This document shows, in pieces, positions 17,750-26,665 of a DNA stretch of 64,000 nt. The stretch is from an uncultured Acidobacteriota bacterium. Lineage in GTDB: Bacteria > Acidobacteriota > Terriglobia > Bryobacterales > Bryobacteraceae. Under the pieces are notes generated by a model that had not been told where the DNA came from, did no database searches, and saw only the letters and a program-made list of their open reading frames with translations. A program made the position numbers and the translations under genes. How positions within the stretch are numbered: position 1 is the stretch's first letter; each line of letters opens with the position of its first letter. The stretch covers positions 124,001-188,000 of the forward strand of contig CADEFM010000006.1 of assembly GCA_902826605.1 (NCBI GenBank), written 5' to 3'.

Positions 17750-19102
17750 TTACTTGCCTTCGAGCAAGAATACCGGGGCCAGACCTGACAAGGTCGTGAA
17801 TCCGTTCGACCCCGCAACATTCAGCCAACTGGATGCGCCGTGTAACTTCCCGTTAAACAGGTGCGGGTGCGTTTCCACGTGCATTTCTTTCATCACCAGG
17901 CTGCCGAATTGCAGCAGCGGGAAGACTGCGCGGGCGGGTTCCACGGCTTCCTGCACCACATAAGGCGTGCGCATAGCTTGCCGCAAGGCCTTCTCCCATC
18001 CCAGATCATCCATATCCGACCCGCGGTATGTGCTCAACCCGGCGGAATCGTCGTTCGGCCGGAGCACGAGCTTCGCGCGGTGCTTCATGGCGAATTGGGG
18101 CAGATCGACCGAATGCTTCTTGTGCATGACCTTGGCGGCCTGCACCAGACGAGTCCATGGAACAAAGTCATGGATAGCCTTGCGCTCCACGGCAGGGAAC
18201 TTCGCCGTGAACGTGTCATCCGTTAAGAGATCGAACAGCGTGCGCTTGGCCGTCATTTCCGCACGGAAGCTATTCACCATGCACACCGCGCGATCTTTGT
18301 ACGCGCGTATCAGCGGATGGTTCAAATCGAATCGCACCAAAAATTCGTGCAACGGCACGGCACGGTATACCATGTCTATGGCTACATCCCCGTGCCGGAG
18401 AACATTGTTTCGATAGTCCAGCTGTTCCGGCAAAACCACTTCCGCCTGATAACCTTCCCGGCGGAGCACTTCAACCAACAACGCATTTTCACTCGATTCC
18501 GGCGGCTGAAAAGGCGCACGCGCTTCCACTACGGCGATGACGGGCTTCTTCTGCTTCCCACCGGATTCCTTGTAGGCCTTCTGTATCGCGCTGATCAGCG
18601 CTTTGACGCCGTTCAGCTTGGTGAGTTTGTACTTTTTGCGGAATTCCTTAACCGGCGGCGCTTCGTAAAAGGCCTCTGCCAGTACATCGCCATGGACTAC
18701 GCTTGACGCCGTGCTGCCACGGAATCCCAAAAAGTGCGACGATCCATTGTGCAGATTTGCGTCCAACAGGCCCGCGAATGTTAATGGTGAATATCCCGGC
18801 TCCACCATGGCCAACATACGTTCTGCCGGCAGCAGCTGCATGCGCGACAGCAGCACGGGATTGCTGAGCGCCAATCTTTCGGCTCTCTCCACTGCGGAGA
18901 GCAGGGCGAGCGACGCCTTCCCCAGGGCCACATAGTCGCGAGCCGCGAGCAAGTGAGGGCGCAGCACGGGTGAGATGGGCCGGCCGACCAGGCGCTCGGG
19001 CTTTAGACGCTGCTGTAGCGCTTCGGCCCATGCCAAGTCAATGTACGGTTCGCTCTCGATTAATTTGTGATAGCGGGCTATTGCCTCGCCCACGAGGGTC
19101 AT
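17750..19102 (-). CDS. Circularly permuted ATP-grasp (type 2) protein
   Basis: The 450-residue protein ends with the permuted ATP-grasp core: AKLVLRPNDDSAGLSTYRG near 355 corresponds to the VLKPxDxYGGxGV nucleotide-binding segment, and YVVQEAVEP near 390 to the downstream glutamate motif. The middle region (about 190-300) includes KPVIAVVEAR and HGDVAIDMVYR, typical of the pre-ATP-grasp domain. Related proteins ligate carboxylates to amines in peptide-like modifications, and glutathionylspermidine synthase is the best-known relative. No partner transglutaminase or alpha-E gene is adjacent. The ATG at 19102 is preferred over an in-frame TTG 33 bases upstream. Confidence 0.75.
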   Translation of the reverse strand: MTLVGEAIARYHKLIESEPYIDLAWAEALQQRLKPERLVGRPISPVLRPHLLAARDYVALGKASLALLSAVERAERLALSNPVLLSRMQLLPAERMLAMVEPGYSPLTFAGLLDANLHNGSSHFLGFRGSTASSVVHGDVLAEAFYEAPPVKEFRKKYKLTKLNGVKALISAIQKAYKESGGKQKKPVIAVVEARAPFQPPESSENALLVEVLRREGYQAEVVLPEQLDYRNNVLRHGDVAIDMVYRAVPLHEFLVRFDLNHPLIRAYKDRAVCMVNSFRAEMTAKRTLFDLLTDDTFTAKFPAVERKAIHDFVPWTRLVQAAKVMHKKHSVDLPQFAMKHRAKLVLRPNDDSAGLSTYRGSDMDDLGWEKALRQAMRTPYVVQEAVEPARAVFPLLQFGSLVMKEMHVETHPHLFNGKLHGASSWLNVAGSNGFTTLSGLAPVFLLEGK

Positions 19103-19257
19103 GGTTCTGACCGACAGTATCGCACGGCAGTGCAAGTCTGGAAAGTGCGCAATATCCCATTCTCATGCCGAAACTATTGAAAATAAATAAGTTAATGTAA
19201 CAAAAAAATTGGCATAGGAAACGGATACTTCCGGTGTTCGGCGTCTTGCTGGCTTTT

Positions 19258-20115
19258 TCAGAGCGGAGGAAGAGGAAAATTAATATCCGCCTCCGCTAGC
19301 CTCTCATTCACCCGGCGGTTCCACTCTCGCCCGGCTGCGGCTTGCTTGGCTGGCAGCGTCTTGATCCGTGCACGGATCAACACACCGCGGTCGGCCAATC
19401 GTTCTACTCCCATCATTTCGACCGGGGCAAGAAGGGTGTGGCTGAATGCAGGATCGGATGCGAGTTCCTGCGCGGCCTGTTCCACGATTTGCAACCCGCG
19501 GGTTACATCGGAACGCCGGGGCAGCGTTAGTTCAAACACATAGTAAGAATATTCGCGGGTCATGTTGGAAAGCGTAGCGATTGCTCCGTTGGCGACGATG
19601 TGTACCGCTCCATTTTCGCCGCGCAGAACCGTGGTGCGGAGGTTGATCTCCTCCACCACGCCGCCGATTCCATTGATCACCACCACATCGCCGATGCGAA
19701 CCTGATCCTCAATCAGCACGAGCAGGCCGCCGATCCAATCTTTAATCAGCGCCTGTGCGCCCAGCCCCAACGCGAGTCCGGCCACCCCCAGTCCGGCGAG
19801 CAATGGCTGAATGTTGAACGTGAGTTCATTCAACGCCATTACCGTGGCAACCATCCAGACCACCGCTCCTAGCAGCTTTCCCAATACTTCAATGACGGTA
19901 GTCGCGCGTTTTTCCAGCTCCAGCGCGTCGGTGGCGCCGCGCCGGTTCATGGTGCGCACAGCGTAACCACGGAGGCGCCGCAGCAAGCGGCGTGCGACGC
20001 GCGATAACACCCACGCTCCGGCCAGGATAAGGACGACGCGAACGCCGCGCAGCGCCCATGGGAGCCAGCGCTCCATGCGGGCCAGTTCGAGCGCCGCCTC
20101 GCTTGAGATTTGCAT
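19258..20115 (-). CDS. mscS: Small-conductance mechanosensitive channel
   Basis: The 285-residue protein has three hydrophobic segments (about 22-42, 77-97 and 105-130) and the MscS core, with the pore-lining Gly/Ala helix LAGLGVAGLALGLGAQALIKDWIGG at about 108-132, followed by the beta domain (DQVRIGDVVVINGIGGVVEEINLRTTVLRGENG). MscS channels release solutes when membrane tension rises on hypo-osmotic shock. It is the first of two mechanosensitive channel genes in the window; the other, mscL, is at 27.5 kb. Confidence 0.92.
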   Translation of the reverse strand: MQISSEAALELARMERWLPWALRGVRVVLILAGAWVLSRVARRLLRRLRGYAVRTMNRRGATDALELEKRATTVIEVLGKLLGAVVWMVATVMALNELTFNIQPLLAGLGVAGLALGLGAQALIKDWIGGLLVLIEDQVRIGDVVVINGIGGVVEEINLRTTVLRGENGAVHIVANGAIATLSNMTREYSYYVFELTLPRRSDVTRGLQIVEQAAQELASDPAFSHTLLAPVEMMGVERLADRGVLIRARIKTLPAKQAAAGREWNRRVNERLAEADINFPLPPL

Positions 20116-20190
20116 TCTCCCATCATGCGATATTTCCGGTGGTGCACATGCGGCGGCGTGCGCCTAACGCCGATGCGTTAAAATGAACCC

Positions 20191-20601
20191 GTGGCGGAAA
20201 CTTCCTCGGTAGCGACGAAGCCTAACGGCAACTGGATCCCGGCGGTCTTAATAGCCTGGATCATTCCCGGCGGCGGACATTTTTTCCTGAAGCGGCGCGC
20301 GCGGGGGGCCGTGCTGGCGGTTTGTGTAGTATTTGTATTTCTGTTGGGGCTGATGATGCGCGGGGCGTTGTTTGAGCCGCAGCGTGGGGACCTGCTGACC
20401 ACCGTCATTTACTACGGCGGCTTCATCGGAGACCTGCTGGCGGGAATCCTCTATTTCCTGACGGTCTGGCTGGGATATTCGCAGCCCGACGCAGCCGGCC
20501 ACACGCACGACTACGGGACCAAGTTCCTGGTGGCGGCGGGTTTATTGAACCTGCTGGCAATGGTGGATGCCTTCGAGATCGCCACGGGGAAAAAGGACTG
20601 A
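20191..20601 (+). CDS. DUF6677-like small membrane protein
   Basis: The 136-residue protein has an early hydrophobic hairpin around IPGGGHFFLKRR and two or three membrane segments (about 16-30, 43-60, 73-95, 108-125). It resembles an acidobacterial family of unknown function (DUF6677) in the stretch LGYSQPDAAGHTHDYGTKFLVAAGLLNLLAMVDAFEIA, which ends with a conserved HDYGTKF motif. The start is a GTG at 20191 without a clear ribosome site. It is followed after 3 bases by another small membrane protein, so the pair is probably cotranscribed. Confidence 0.7.
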   Translation: MAETSSVATKPNGNWIPAVLIAWIIPGGGHFFLKRRARGAVLAVCVVFVFLLGLMMRGALFEPQRGDLLTTVIYYGGFIGDLLAGILYFLTVWLGYSQPDAAGHTHDYGTKFLVAAGLLNLLAMVDAFEIATGKKD

Positions 20602-20604
20602 CCG

Positions 20605-20790
20605 ATGCCCAAAATGAATCTCTCGCACTTTGAGGCGTCGCTGCTATTCGCCCTGTTCACCTCGGTTGTGCTCGGTATCATCACCAAGCGAACGGACCGC
20701 GAGCGCATACGCCACGCGGTCCATTGCTTTGGTTACTTCATTCTGGCCATCTTTGGGCTGAGCTGGCTGATGTACTTGGGACACGGCTAA
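20605..20790 (+). CDS. Small two-span membrane protein
   Basis: A 61-residue protein with two hydrophobic segments (about 10-25 and 42-58) separated by a charged loop (KRTDRERIRH). The ATG at 20605 follows AAGGACTG at good spacing and lies 3 bases after the preceding stop. I do not recognise the family. Translational coupling with the DUF6677-like gene suggests the two work together in the membrane. Confidence 0.65.
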   Translation: MPKMNLSHFEASLLFALFTSVVLGIITKRTDRERIRHAVHCFGYFILAIFGLSWLMYLGHG

Positions 20791-20803
20791 CAACGAAAAC
20801 GCG

Positions 20804-21907
20804 TCATGGGAGCAGCGCGAGCAGCTTGTCAATCTCCGCTGGTTCGTTGTAAAAATGCGGAGATGCGCGCAGCCAGCCCGCGCGAGGCGCAACAATGATG
20901 GAGTCTTCGCGAAGTTTCGCGCACAACTCCTCGCTGTTTACACCCTCTTTCCGGAAGGTAACAATGCCCGCACCATTTTGGGGAGTGCGCGTCAGCAGCA
21001 GCTCGTAGCCCTTTGCGGTGACCCCTTCGGCGATATGATCCCCCAAGCGTTGGACTACGGGTGCGATTTTATCGATGCCGACTTCGAGTAAGAAATCCAT
21101 GGCCGCCCGCAAGCCGTAGCAGCCGATGGTATTCAGGGTCCCGCATTCATATCGGCCAGCGTCGTCTCGCAGAGTCATATCGCGGGATGCGTAGTCGTTG
21201 TAGCGGGCCACGTTCGTCCAACCAAACTCCACCGGCGCGACCTGTTCCTGCAGCCTCTTCGAAATAAAAAGAACGCCGCAACCCTCAGGCCCCAGCAGCC
21301 ACTTGTGCCCGTCGGCGGCAAGCGCGTCGATGTGGGCGGCCTGGACGTCCACCGGGAACGCGCCTAACCCCTGAATCCCATCCACCACAAAAATCACGCC
21401 TCGCCGGTGGCAAATTTCGCCGATTGCAGCCAGATCCGCGCGAAATCCGGTTAGGAATTGGACGAAGCTGATAGTCAGGAGCCGGGCCCCGCGTGTGGCG
21501 TCGTCGATGCGCTGCAGCAGCATTGGGTCGTTCGCCGTAAGCCACTCGATATTCACGCCTTTTGACGCCAGTCTCTGCCAGGGAAACTGATTGGCCGGAA
21601 ATTCCTCCCTGAAAGCAATGACCTGGTCGCCCGGTTTCCAATCCAAGCCCAAGGCCACCGTGGCAATTCCCTCGGACGTATTCTTGACAATAGCGATTTC
21701 CCCCGGTGTACCGTTCATCAGCCGGGCGGCGGAGCGGCGCAGCCCTTCACACGTCTCTATCCATTGGTCATAGTGTGCCGTGCCGTAGTCGAGTGAATCC
21801 TGAGCGAGCCACTGCATAGCCTCGGCCGCCGGGCGGCACAGTGGAGCCACGCTCGCATGGTTGAGATGAATGAAGTTACGCGTCACCGGAAAGTATTCGC
21901 GGTACAT
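20804..21907 (-). CDS. Class V aminotransferase (cysteine desulfurase / isopenicillin N epimerase-like)
   Basis: The 367-residue protein is a fold-type I PLP enzyme. Family marks are FIHLNHASVAPL at the N terminus, NTSEGIATVALGL near 75, the cofactor aspartate in VDGIQGLGAFPVD near 175 and the Schiff-base lysine in ADGHKWLLGPEG near 197. There is no conserved catalytic cysteine loop typical of IscS/SufS, so it is more like the epimerase/kynureninase-like branch. The substrate cannot be predicted. It stands alone and diverges from the M48 peptidase gene. Confidence 0.82.
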   Translation of the reverse strand: MYREYFPVTRNFIHLNHASVAPLCRPAAEAMQWLAQDSLDYGTAHYDQWIETCEGLRRSAARLMNGTPGEIAIVKNTSEGIATVALGLDWKPGDQVIAFREEFPANQFPWQRLASKGVNIEWLTANDPMLLQRIDDATRGARLLTISFVQFLTGFRADLAAIGEICHRRGVIFVVDGIQGLGAFPVDVQAAHIDALAADGHKWLLGPEGCGVLFISKRLQEQVAPVEFGWTNVARYNDYASRDMTLRDDAGRYECGTLNTIGCYGLRAAMDFLLEVGIDKIAPVVQRLGDHIAEGVTAKGYELLLTRTPQNGAGIVTFRKEGVNSEELCAKLREDSIIVAPRAGWLRASPHFYNEPAEIDKLLALLP

Positions 21908-21994
21908 GCAATTAGAGTAATCTTTTAGGGGCGTGACGCGTCCAACAGGCGTATACTCATAGATGTCAAAGGTATGTGGAAAGGAATCCCTGGT

Positions 21995-23038
21995 ATGCGG
22001 CGCACTTTAGCCCTGGCGGCGGTTTCCCTGTTGTCCCTCTTCGCGTTTGCGGCTGACACAAAGCCGCCTGAGACGAAAATCGACGAGAAGAAGAGCGACG
22101 AAAAGAAGACGGAAGAAAAAGAAAAAAAAGTCTCTAAGAAGAAAGACCCCGACGAGATCGGGAACCGCGATGTCGGCAGAGGCGTGAATTTTTATTCGAT
22201 CGAGAAGGAAATCGGGCTCGGTAAAGCGCTGGCGCAGGATATCGAACGGCAGGCCAAGATCGTGGACGATCCTATCGTTGCCGAGTATGTGAACCGCGTG
22301 GGCCAGAACTTGGTCCGCAACTCGGACGCCAAGGTGCCTTTTACCATCAAGGTAGTGGACACGGAGGAAGTAAACGCATTCGCGCTCCCGGGCGGATTTT
22401 TCTTCGTAAACTCGGGTTTGATGTTAAGAGCGGAGTCGGAAGCCGAACTTGCGGGTGTGATGGCGCATGAAATAGCGCACGTCGCGGCCCGCCATGGTAC
22501 GCGGCAGGCCACACGCGGCCAGATCGCCCAACTTTCTACAATCCCTCTGATTTTCATGGGCGGTTGGACCGGCTATGGCATCCGCCAGGCCGCCAGTGTT
22601 GCGATTCCGGTGGGATTTCTGCAATTCTCGCGGGGCTTCGAAAGTGAAGCCGATCTACTGGGCTTGCAGTACCTCTACAAAACCGGCTACGATCCGGGCG
22701 CGTTCGTGGACTTCTTCGAAAAGATTCAATCCGCGGAAAAGCGCAAACCCGGCACGATGTCCAAGATCTTCTCGAGTCATCCGCCTACCGGCGACCGCAT
22801 TGAAAATGCGCAGAAGAACATTCAGGACCTATTGAAGGAACGGCCGGAATATGTAGTGACTACGTCGGAATTCAACGACGTCAAAGCTCGTCTGGCGTCT
22901 CTGCAAAATCGCCGCAAGGTGGACAACCAGGACCTGAATCGCCCCACGCTCCGCAAGGCCCCCGGTTCTTCTAGTGGCGATAAAGACGACAACAGCAAAG
23001 GCGACGAAGACGAGCGCCCGACCCTCAAACGCCGTTAA
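21995..23038 (+). CDS. M48-family metallopeptidase, exported
   Basis: The 347-residue product starts with a signal peptide (MRRTLALAAVSLLSLFAFAA), followed by a highly charged Lys/Glu stretch (21-52) and the M48 zinc-protease domain. HEIAH at 158-162 is the catalytic HExxH, and E216 in SRGFESEAD is the third ligand. The mature protein ends in a disordered Lys/Asp-rich tail. The ATG at 21995 follows AAGGAATCC and fits a signal peptide; an ATG 21 bases earlier lacks a usable ribosome site. Exported M48 proteases of the BepA/YfgC type degrade misassembled outer-membrane proteins, and that role is an inference here. Confidence 0.88.
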   Translation: MRRTLALAAVSLLSLFAFAADTKPPETKIDEKKSDEKKTEEKEKKVSKKKDPDEIGNRDVGRGVNFYSIEKEIGLGKALAQDIERQAKIVDDPIVAEYVNRVGQNLVRNSDAKVPFTIKVVDTEEVNAFALPGGFFFVNSGLMLRAESEAELAGVMAHEIAHVAARHGTRQATRGQIAQLSTIPLIFMGGWTGYGIRQAASVAIPVGFLQFSRGFESEADLLGLQYLYKTGYDPGAFVDFFEKIQSAEKRKPGTMSKIFSSHPPTGDRIENAQKNIQDLLKERPEYVVTTSEFNDVKARLASLQNRRKVDNQDLNRPTLRKAPGSSSGDKDDNSKGDEDERPTLKRR

Positions 23039-23053
23039 TCGCGACGAGAGTTA

Positions 23054-23458
23054 CTATTTCTTTTCGTAGGGGGCGCCGGTGCCGCTGGATGATCCCAGGA
23101 ATAGTTTGCGTCCGTCCGTAAACGTCACGTCGCGACCGTTGGCCTTGTTGGATCCGTCCTTCGAGCGATAGCCCTCCACCACGATTTCCATTCCGGAGGT
23201 AACCGAAGCCTTCGTCATGCCGCGGCGCAACAGTGTATTGGGACTGCCGCACTCAATCATCCAACTGACGACCTTGCCTGTCTCGTCCTTGGCGTCCACG
23301 TGAATCCAAGCGTGCGGGTTGATCCACTCCATCTTGGTGACCACGCCTGTTAGCTTCACGGGCTGGTTGCCGTCGAACTCAGAAGTAAAAGCATGATGGG
23401 CCGATATGGGCACCGTCAGCGCCGCTGCAGTCAGAACGATCGCTAGTTTCGAACGCAT
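23054..23458 (-). CDS. DUF6152 exported protein with predicted N-terminal histidine
   Basis: The 134-residue product has a signal peptide with a likely cleavage site after VPISA (residue 20), leaving a mature protein that begins HHAFTSEFD. It contains the DUF6152 marks VKLTGVVTKMEWINPHAW near 33 and ECGSPNTLLRRGM near 67. The family is common in acidobacteria and uncharacterised. An exposed N-terminal His plus a second His (and the NPH histidine) could bind a metal, as in histidine-brace proteins; this is inference. It follows three related exported-protein genes on the same strand, 35 bases after the first of them. Confidence 0.8.
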   Translation of the reverse strand: MRSKLAIVLTAAALTVPISAHHAFTSEFDGNQPVKLTGVVTKMEWINPHAWIHVDAKDETGKVVSWMIECGSPNTLLRRGMTKASVTSGMEIVVEGYRSKDGSNKANGRDVTFTDGRKLFLGSSSGTGAPYEKK

Positions 23459-23493
23459 TTGAATGGCTCTCCTTTTTCCATGTTAATTGAGAT

Positions 23494-24510
23494 TCAGCGG
23501 CCTGCGGCTTTCTGTTCCTGCTTCCGCTCGCCGGAAAGAATTCCGTGCATTCCGTAATTGCCTTCGTGGCAAGCGTATTCATACACGGGGCCTTCGGCCT
23601 TATTCATCGGTATTTCGAGAGTCCACGGTTTGGTGTAGAGCGTGGCATCTTCTACCGTAGCGCGGTAAAGAATTGTGTCCGGACCGGTGCGCGTAAAGCG
23701 TTCCGTCACTTTCAAATTTTCATCGCTGGGGCCATCATAGACTACACCAAAGCGGGCGCGCCCGCGCGTGTTGAAGTTGGTCGATTCCACCACCAGCGTG
23801 TCGCCTTCCCAACGCCCGCGTGCATCGCCGGTCCATTGGCGGACATTCGGAGCGAGGTGCGGGCGGGCGGTTGTTGCAGCAATGGGGATGAGGCGTACCA
23901 CATAGCCCATCTCGGCGAGAATCGCGATGGAATCCGGCGTTTGCACGATCTGGTAGTTGTCGTTATAGTTCCCGGGGAGCATCGGCGGACCCACCTGCGA
24001 GAACTGAATGCAGCGATCCGGCAGCGGCCTGTCCTCCGGCCCATCGGCTGGATGCGCGGCATAGTACGCCCGATTCGCGTCATACTTCGCTTTCCCTTGC
24101 TGCGTCAGCGGCGGCACGCGGCCGTCCGGCGGATCCACGACTAGAGACGTCTGTCTGGTCCTGGCAATCTTCGTTCCGCGGTCAAACCACGCTTCGTTAT
24201 AAGCACGGCCCAGATCGGCGTCATTGCCTCCATCGCGCCGGTCGCGATTCAAGTCACGCAACCTCCCGTCCTCGTAAGCCTGAGCTTCTTCTTCCGTAAA
24301 GGATTGCTTCACACCTAACTCCGGAGGCCTTTGAAATGGCGTTAAGCTCGCCGTGTTCCACACTCCCTGCAAGTTCGGATGTCCATCTGCGGTGCGCGGC
24401 ACGGTCCACGTTTTCACCGGCGTCTTCGATGCAGGCGCGGTTTGGCCCGGAGCGAGTCCCATTCCCGTGAGCGTCAGCGCGGCAATCAAAAACAAGACAC
24501 GATCCTTCAT
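23494..24510 (-). CDS. Exported protein of the DGxPxLQGVW paralogous family, copy 1
   Basis: I recognise this 338-residue protein only as a member of a large acidobacterial exported family of unknown function. It has a signal peptide (residues 1-23), the N-terminal motif PRTADGHPNLQGVW (about 37-50), a middle part with VDPPDGRVPPLT, the motif GRWEGDTLVVE (about 228-238), and the C-terminal motif YEYACHEGNYGM (about 310-321), with a conserved Cys-His pair. Its ATG overlaps the stop of the next upstream copy by 4 bases. It is more diverged than copies 2 and 3. Confidence 0.75.
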   Translation of the reverse strand: MKDRVLFLIAALTLTGMGLAPGQTAPASKTPVKTWTVPRTADGHPNLQGVWNTASLTPFQRPPELGVKQSFTEEEAQAYEDGRLRDLNRDRRDGGNDADLGRAYNEAWFDRGTKIARTRQTSLVVDPPDGRVPPLTQQGKAKYDANRAYYAAHPADGPEDRPLPDRCIQFSQVGPPMLPGNYNDNYQIVQTPDSIAILAEMGYVVRLIPIAATTARPHLAPNVRQWTGDARGRWEGDTLVVESTNFNTRGRARFGVVYDGPSDENLKVTERFTRTGPDTILYRATVEDATLYTKPWTLEIPMNKAEGPVYEYACHEGNYGMHGILSGERKQEQKAAGR

Positions 24511-25544
24511 TGTTTCTTTTCCATTTCTCGGGCACCGGCCAGCAGTCCTGTCATTCCATAGTTTCCTTCGTGACAGGCGTATTCAAATAGAGGCTCGGAA
24601 GACCGCACCATCGGAATCTCCGCGGTCCACGGGCGCGTGTATGTCAGTGGGTCTTCCACGGTAAACCGGTAGGTCAGCGTCTCCGCATCTGTGCGCGTAA
24701 AGCGTTCCACAAGACGCATAGCCGCGGTGGTGTTCCTGAAGTTCACTCGCCCGCTGAAGTTGGTGGTTTCCACTACCAGGGTGTCGCCTTCCCAATGGCC
24801 GCGTGAATCCCCCAACCAGGGGCGAATATTGGACGGCAGATGCGGCGTTGCATCAATCGGGATCAGGCGCACGTCGTGGATCATCTCCACCATGATGGCG
24901 ACATATCCCGCCGTTTGCACAATCTGATAATTGTTGTTGTAAGCGGTGGGCATCATGGGCGGGCCGGAGCTGGCCCAGACGATGCACCGTTCGGCAGGCG
25001 AGCGATCTTCGGTCCAATCCGCGGCGCGGGGCAGCCCATCGTTGCCGACCGAACAGGACCCCGAGAGGCACTTCACACGCAGCGTTTCGGCGCGCGCCGC
25101 CGCTCTTGCCCGCGCTTCCGGTGTCATCGGAGGAAGCTTGCCATCCGGCGGATCCACGATCAGCGAAGTGCGCCGTGTCTTGATGACCTTAGTCCCGCGA
25201 TCCCACCACGCGTCATTATAGGCGCGCGAGACGTCCGTGTTGCGGTCCACGTTACGATTGTCCATGTTGTTGCGTTCTCGCATCACGCGTTCGTAGTCGG
25301 CGGCTTCCTTCGGCGTGAGGACGTCCACATTGACCAGCTCCGCCGGCCGCTCTAGAGCGGTGATGGTGGCATTGCTCCAGATTCCTTGCAAATCAGGCTG
25401 GCCGTCCAACGTGCGCGGAGCTTTGTAAGTACTTTTGATCGGCGCTTTCTCGGGTGTTTGCGCCGGGGCGGAGGTCAAGGAAATCACCGCGACTACGGTT
25501 GCGAATACCGCCTTACGTTGTACGATAGCAAGCAGGCGACCCAT
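24507..25544 (-). CDS. Exported protein of the DGxPxLQGVW paralogous family, copy 2
   Basis: A 345-residue exported protein with signal peptide (MGRLLAIV...APAQ). Family motifs are APRTLDGQPDLQGIW, DPPDGKLPPMT, HWEGDTLVVETTNF and FEYACHEGNYGM. Cysteines in KCLSGSC and RCIVW are shared with copy 3 but not with copy 1. The ATG at 25544 follows a GGGAGG site within a 19-base leader identical to that of copy 3; a longer reading to 25586 would overlap copy 3. Near-identity to copy 3 over the central region shows a recent tandem duplication. Function unknown. Confidence 0.75.
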   Translation of the reverse strand: MGRLLAIVQRKAVFATVVAVISLTSAPAQTPEKAPIKSTYKAPRTLDGQPDLQGIWSNATITALERPAELVNVDVLTPKEAADYERVMRERNNMDNRNVDRNTDVSRAYNDAWWDRGTKVIKTRRTSLIVDPPDGKLPPMTPEARARAAARAETLRVKCLSGSCSVGNDGLPRAADWTEDRSPAERCIVWASSGPPMMPTAYNNNYQIVQTAGYVAIMVEMIHDVRLIPIDATPHLPSNIRPWLGDSRGHWEGDTLVVETTNFSGRVNFRNTTAAMRLVERFTRTDAETLTYRFTVEDPLTYTRPWTAEIPMVRSSEPLFEYACHEGNYGMTGLLAGAREMEKKQ

Positions 25545-25560
25545 GAGAAACCTCCCGTTC
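25542..25560 (-). repeat. Duplicated leader, copy A (see 26633-26651)
   Basis: This 19-base stretch (plus strand CATGAGAAACCTCCCGTTC) holds the ribosome site and start codon of paralog copy 2. The same sequence recurs at 26633-26651 before copy 3, showing that the duplicated unit included the translation start region. Confidence 0.85.
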
Positions 25561-25582
25561 GCGGTTCCGCAAACTTGTCGGC

Positions 25583-26635
25583 TCATTTTTTGTTCTCGCC
25601 GGCTTTCTTCTCCACCTCCCGAGCACCGGCCAGCAGTCCGGTCATCCCATAGTTCCCTTCGTGGCAGGCGTATTCAAATAGCGGCTCGGAAGACCGGTAC
25701 ATCGGAATCTCAACGGTCCACGGACGTGTATACGTCTCTGGGTCTTCCACGGTAAAGCGATACGTCAGCGTCTCCGCGTCCGTGCGCGTAAATCGCTCAA
25801 CCACACGCATATTCGCGGAGGTGTTCCTGTAGTTGACTCTTCCGTTGAAGTTGGTGGTTTCCACTACGAGGGTGTCGCCTTCCCAATGGCCGCGTGAATC
25901 CCCCAACCAGGGGCGAACCTTGGAAGGCAGATGCGGTGTTGCGTCAATCGGGATCAAACGCACATCATGGATCATCTCCACCACGATGGCGACATATCCC
26001 GCCGTTTGCACAATCTGATAATTGTTGTTGTACGCCGTTGGCATCATGGGCGGTCCGGAGGTTGGCCACACAATGCACCGTTCGGCAGGCGAGCGGTCTT
26101 CGGTCCAATCCGCGGCCCGCACCGGTCCGTTGAACTCGAAGGAACAGGACCCCGAGAGGCACTTCACCTTTAGCGCTTCCGCGCGAGCGGCCAATCTCGC
26201 CTGCGCTGCAGCCGTCAGCGGGGGAAGTTTGCCGTCCGTCGGATCGACGAGGAGCGAGGTGCGCCTGGTCTTGATCACCTTCGTCCCGCGGTCCCACCAG
26301 GCATCGTTATAAGCGCGCGAGACATCGGTGTTGCGGTCCACATTGCGGTTGTCAAAGTTATTGCGTTCGTGAATCTTGCGCTCATAGTCGGCCGCCTCTT
26401 GGGGCGTGAACACTTCGATATTGGCTAGCTCCGCGGGCCTTTCCAGTGCGGTGATGGTGGCACTGGCCCAGATGCCCTGCAGGTCGGGTTGGCCATCCAC
26501 TGTACGCGGTGCTTTGTAAGCTCCGCTCTTGACCGGCGTCTTCGTCGGTGTTTGTGCCCCGGCCGGCGTCACGAGCAGGGCAATCATTGCGGCTGCGAAG
26601 GGCGCAGAACGTACAATCGTTATCAGTCGAGTCAT
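25583..26635 (-). CDS. Exported protein of the DGxPxLQGVW paralogous family, copy 3
   Basis: A 350-residue exported protein (signal peptide MTRLITIV...PAGAQ) very close to copy 2: APRTVDGQPDLQGIW, NVDRNTDVSRAYNDAWWDRG, HWEGDTLVVETTNF and FEYACHEGNYGM are shared. The ATG at 26635 follows GGGAGG. The gene lies 30 bases downstream of copy 4 and 38 bases upstream of copy 2. Function unknown; the conserved Trp-rich and Cys-His motifs suggest a folded secreted domain rather than a structural repeat protein. Confidence 0.75.
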   Translation of the reverse strand: MTRLITIVRSAPFAAAMIALLVTPAGAQTPTKTPVKSGAYKAPRTVDGQPDLQGIWASATITALERPAELANIEVFTPQEAADYERKIHERNNFDNRNVDRNTDVSRAYNDAWWDRGTKVIKTRRTSLLVDPTDGKLPPLTAAAQARLAARAEALKVKCLSGSCSFEFNGPVRAADWTEDRSPAERCIVWPTSGPPMMPTAYNNNYQIVQTAGYVAIVVEMIHDVRLIPIDATPHLPSKVRPWLGDSRGHWEGDTLVVETTNFNGRVNYRNTSANMRVVERFTRTDAETLTYRFTVEDPETYTRPWTVEIPMYRSSEPLFEYACHEGNYGMTGLLAGAREVEKKAGENKK

Positions 26636-26651
26636 GAGAAACCTCCCGTTC
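26633..26651 (-). repeat. Duplicated leader, copy B (see 25542-25560)
   Basis: Identical 19-base start region to that before copy 2 of the exported family, here before copy 3. Confidence 0.85.
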
Positions 26652-26665
26652 ACCGATCCCTCAAA

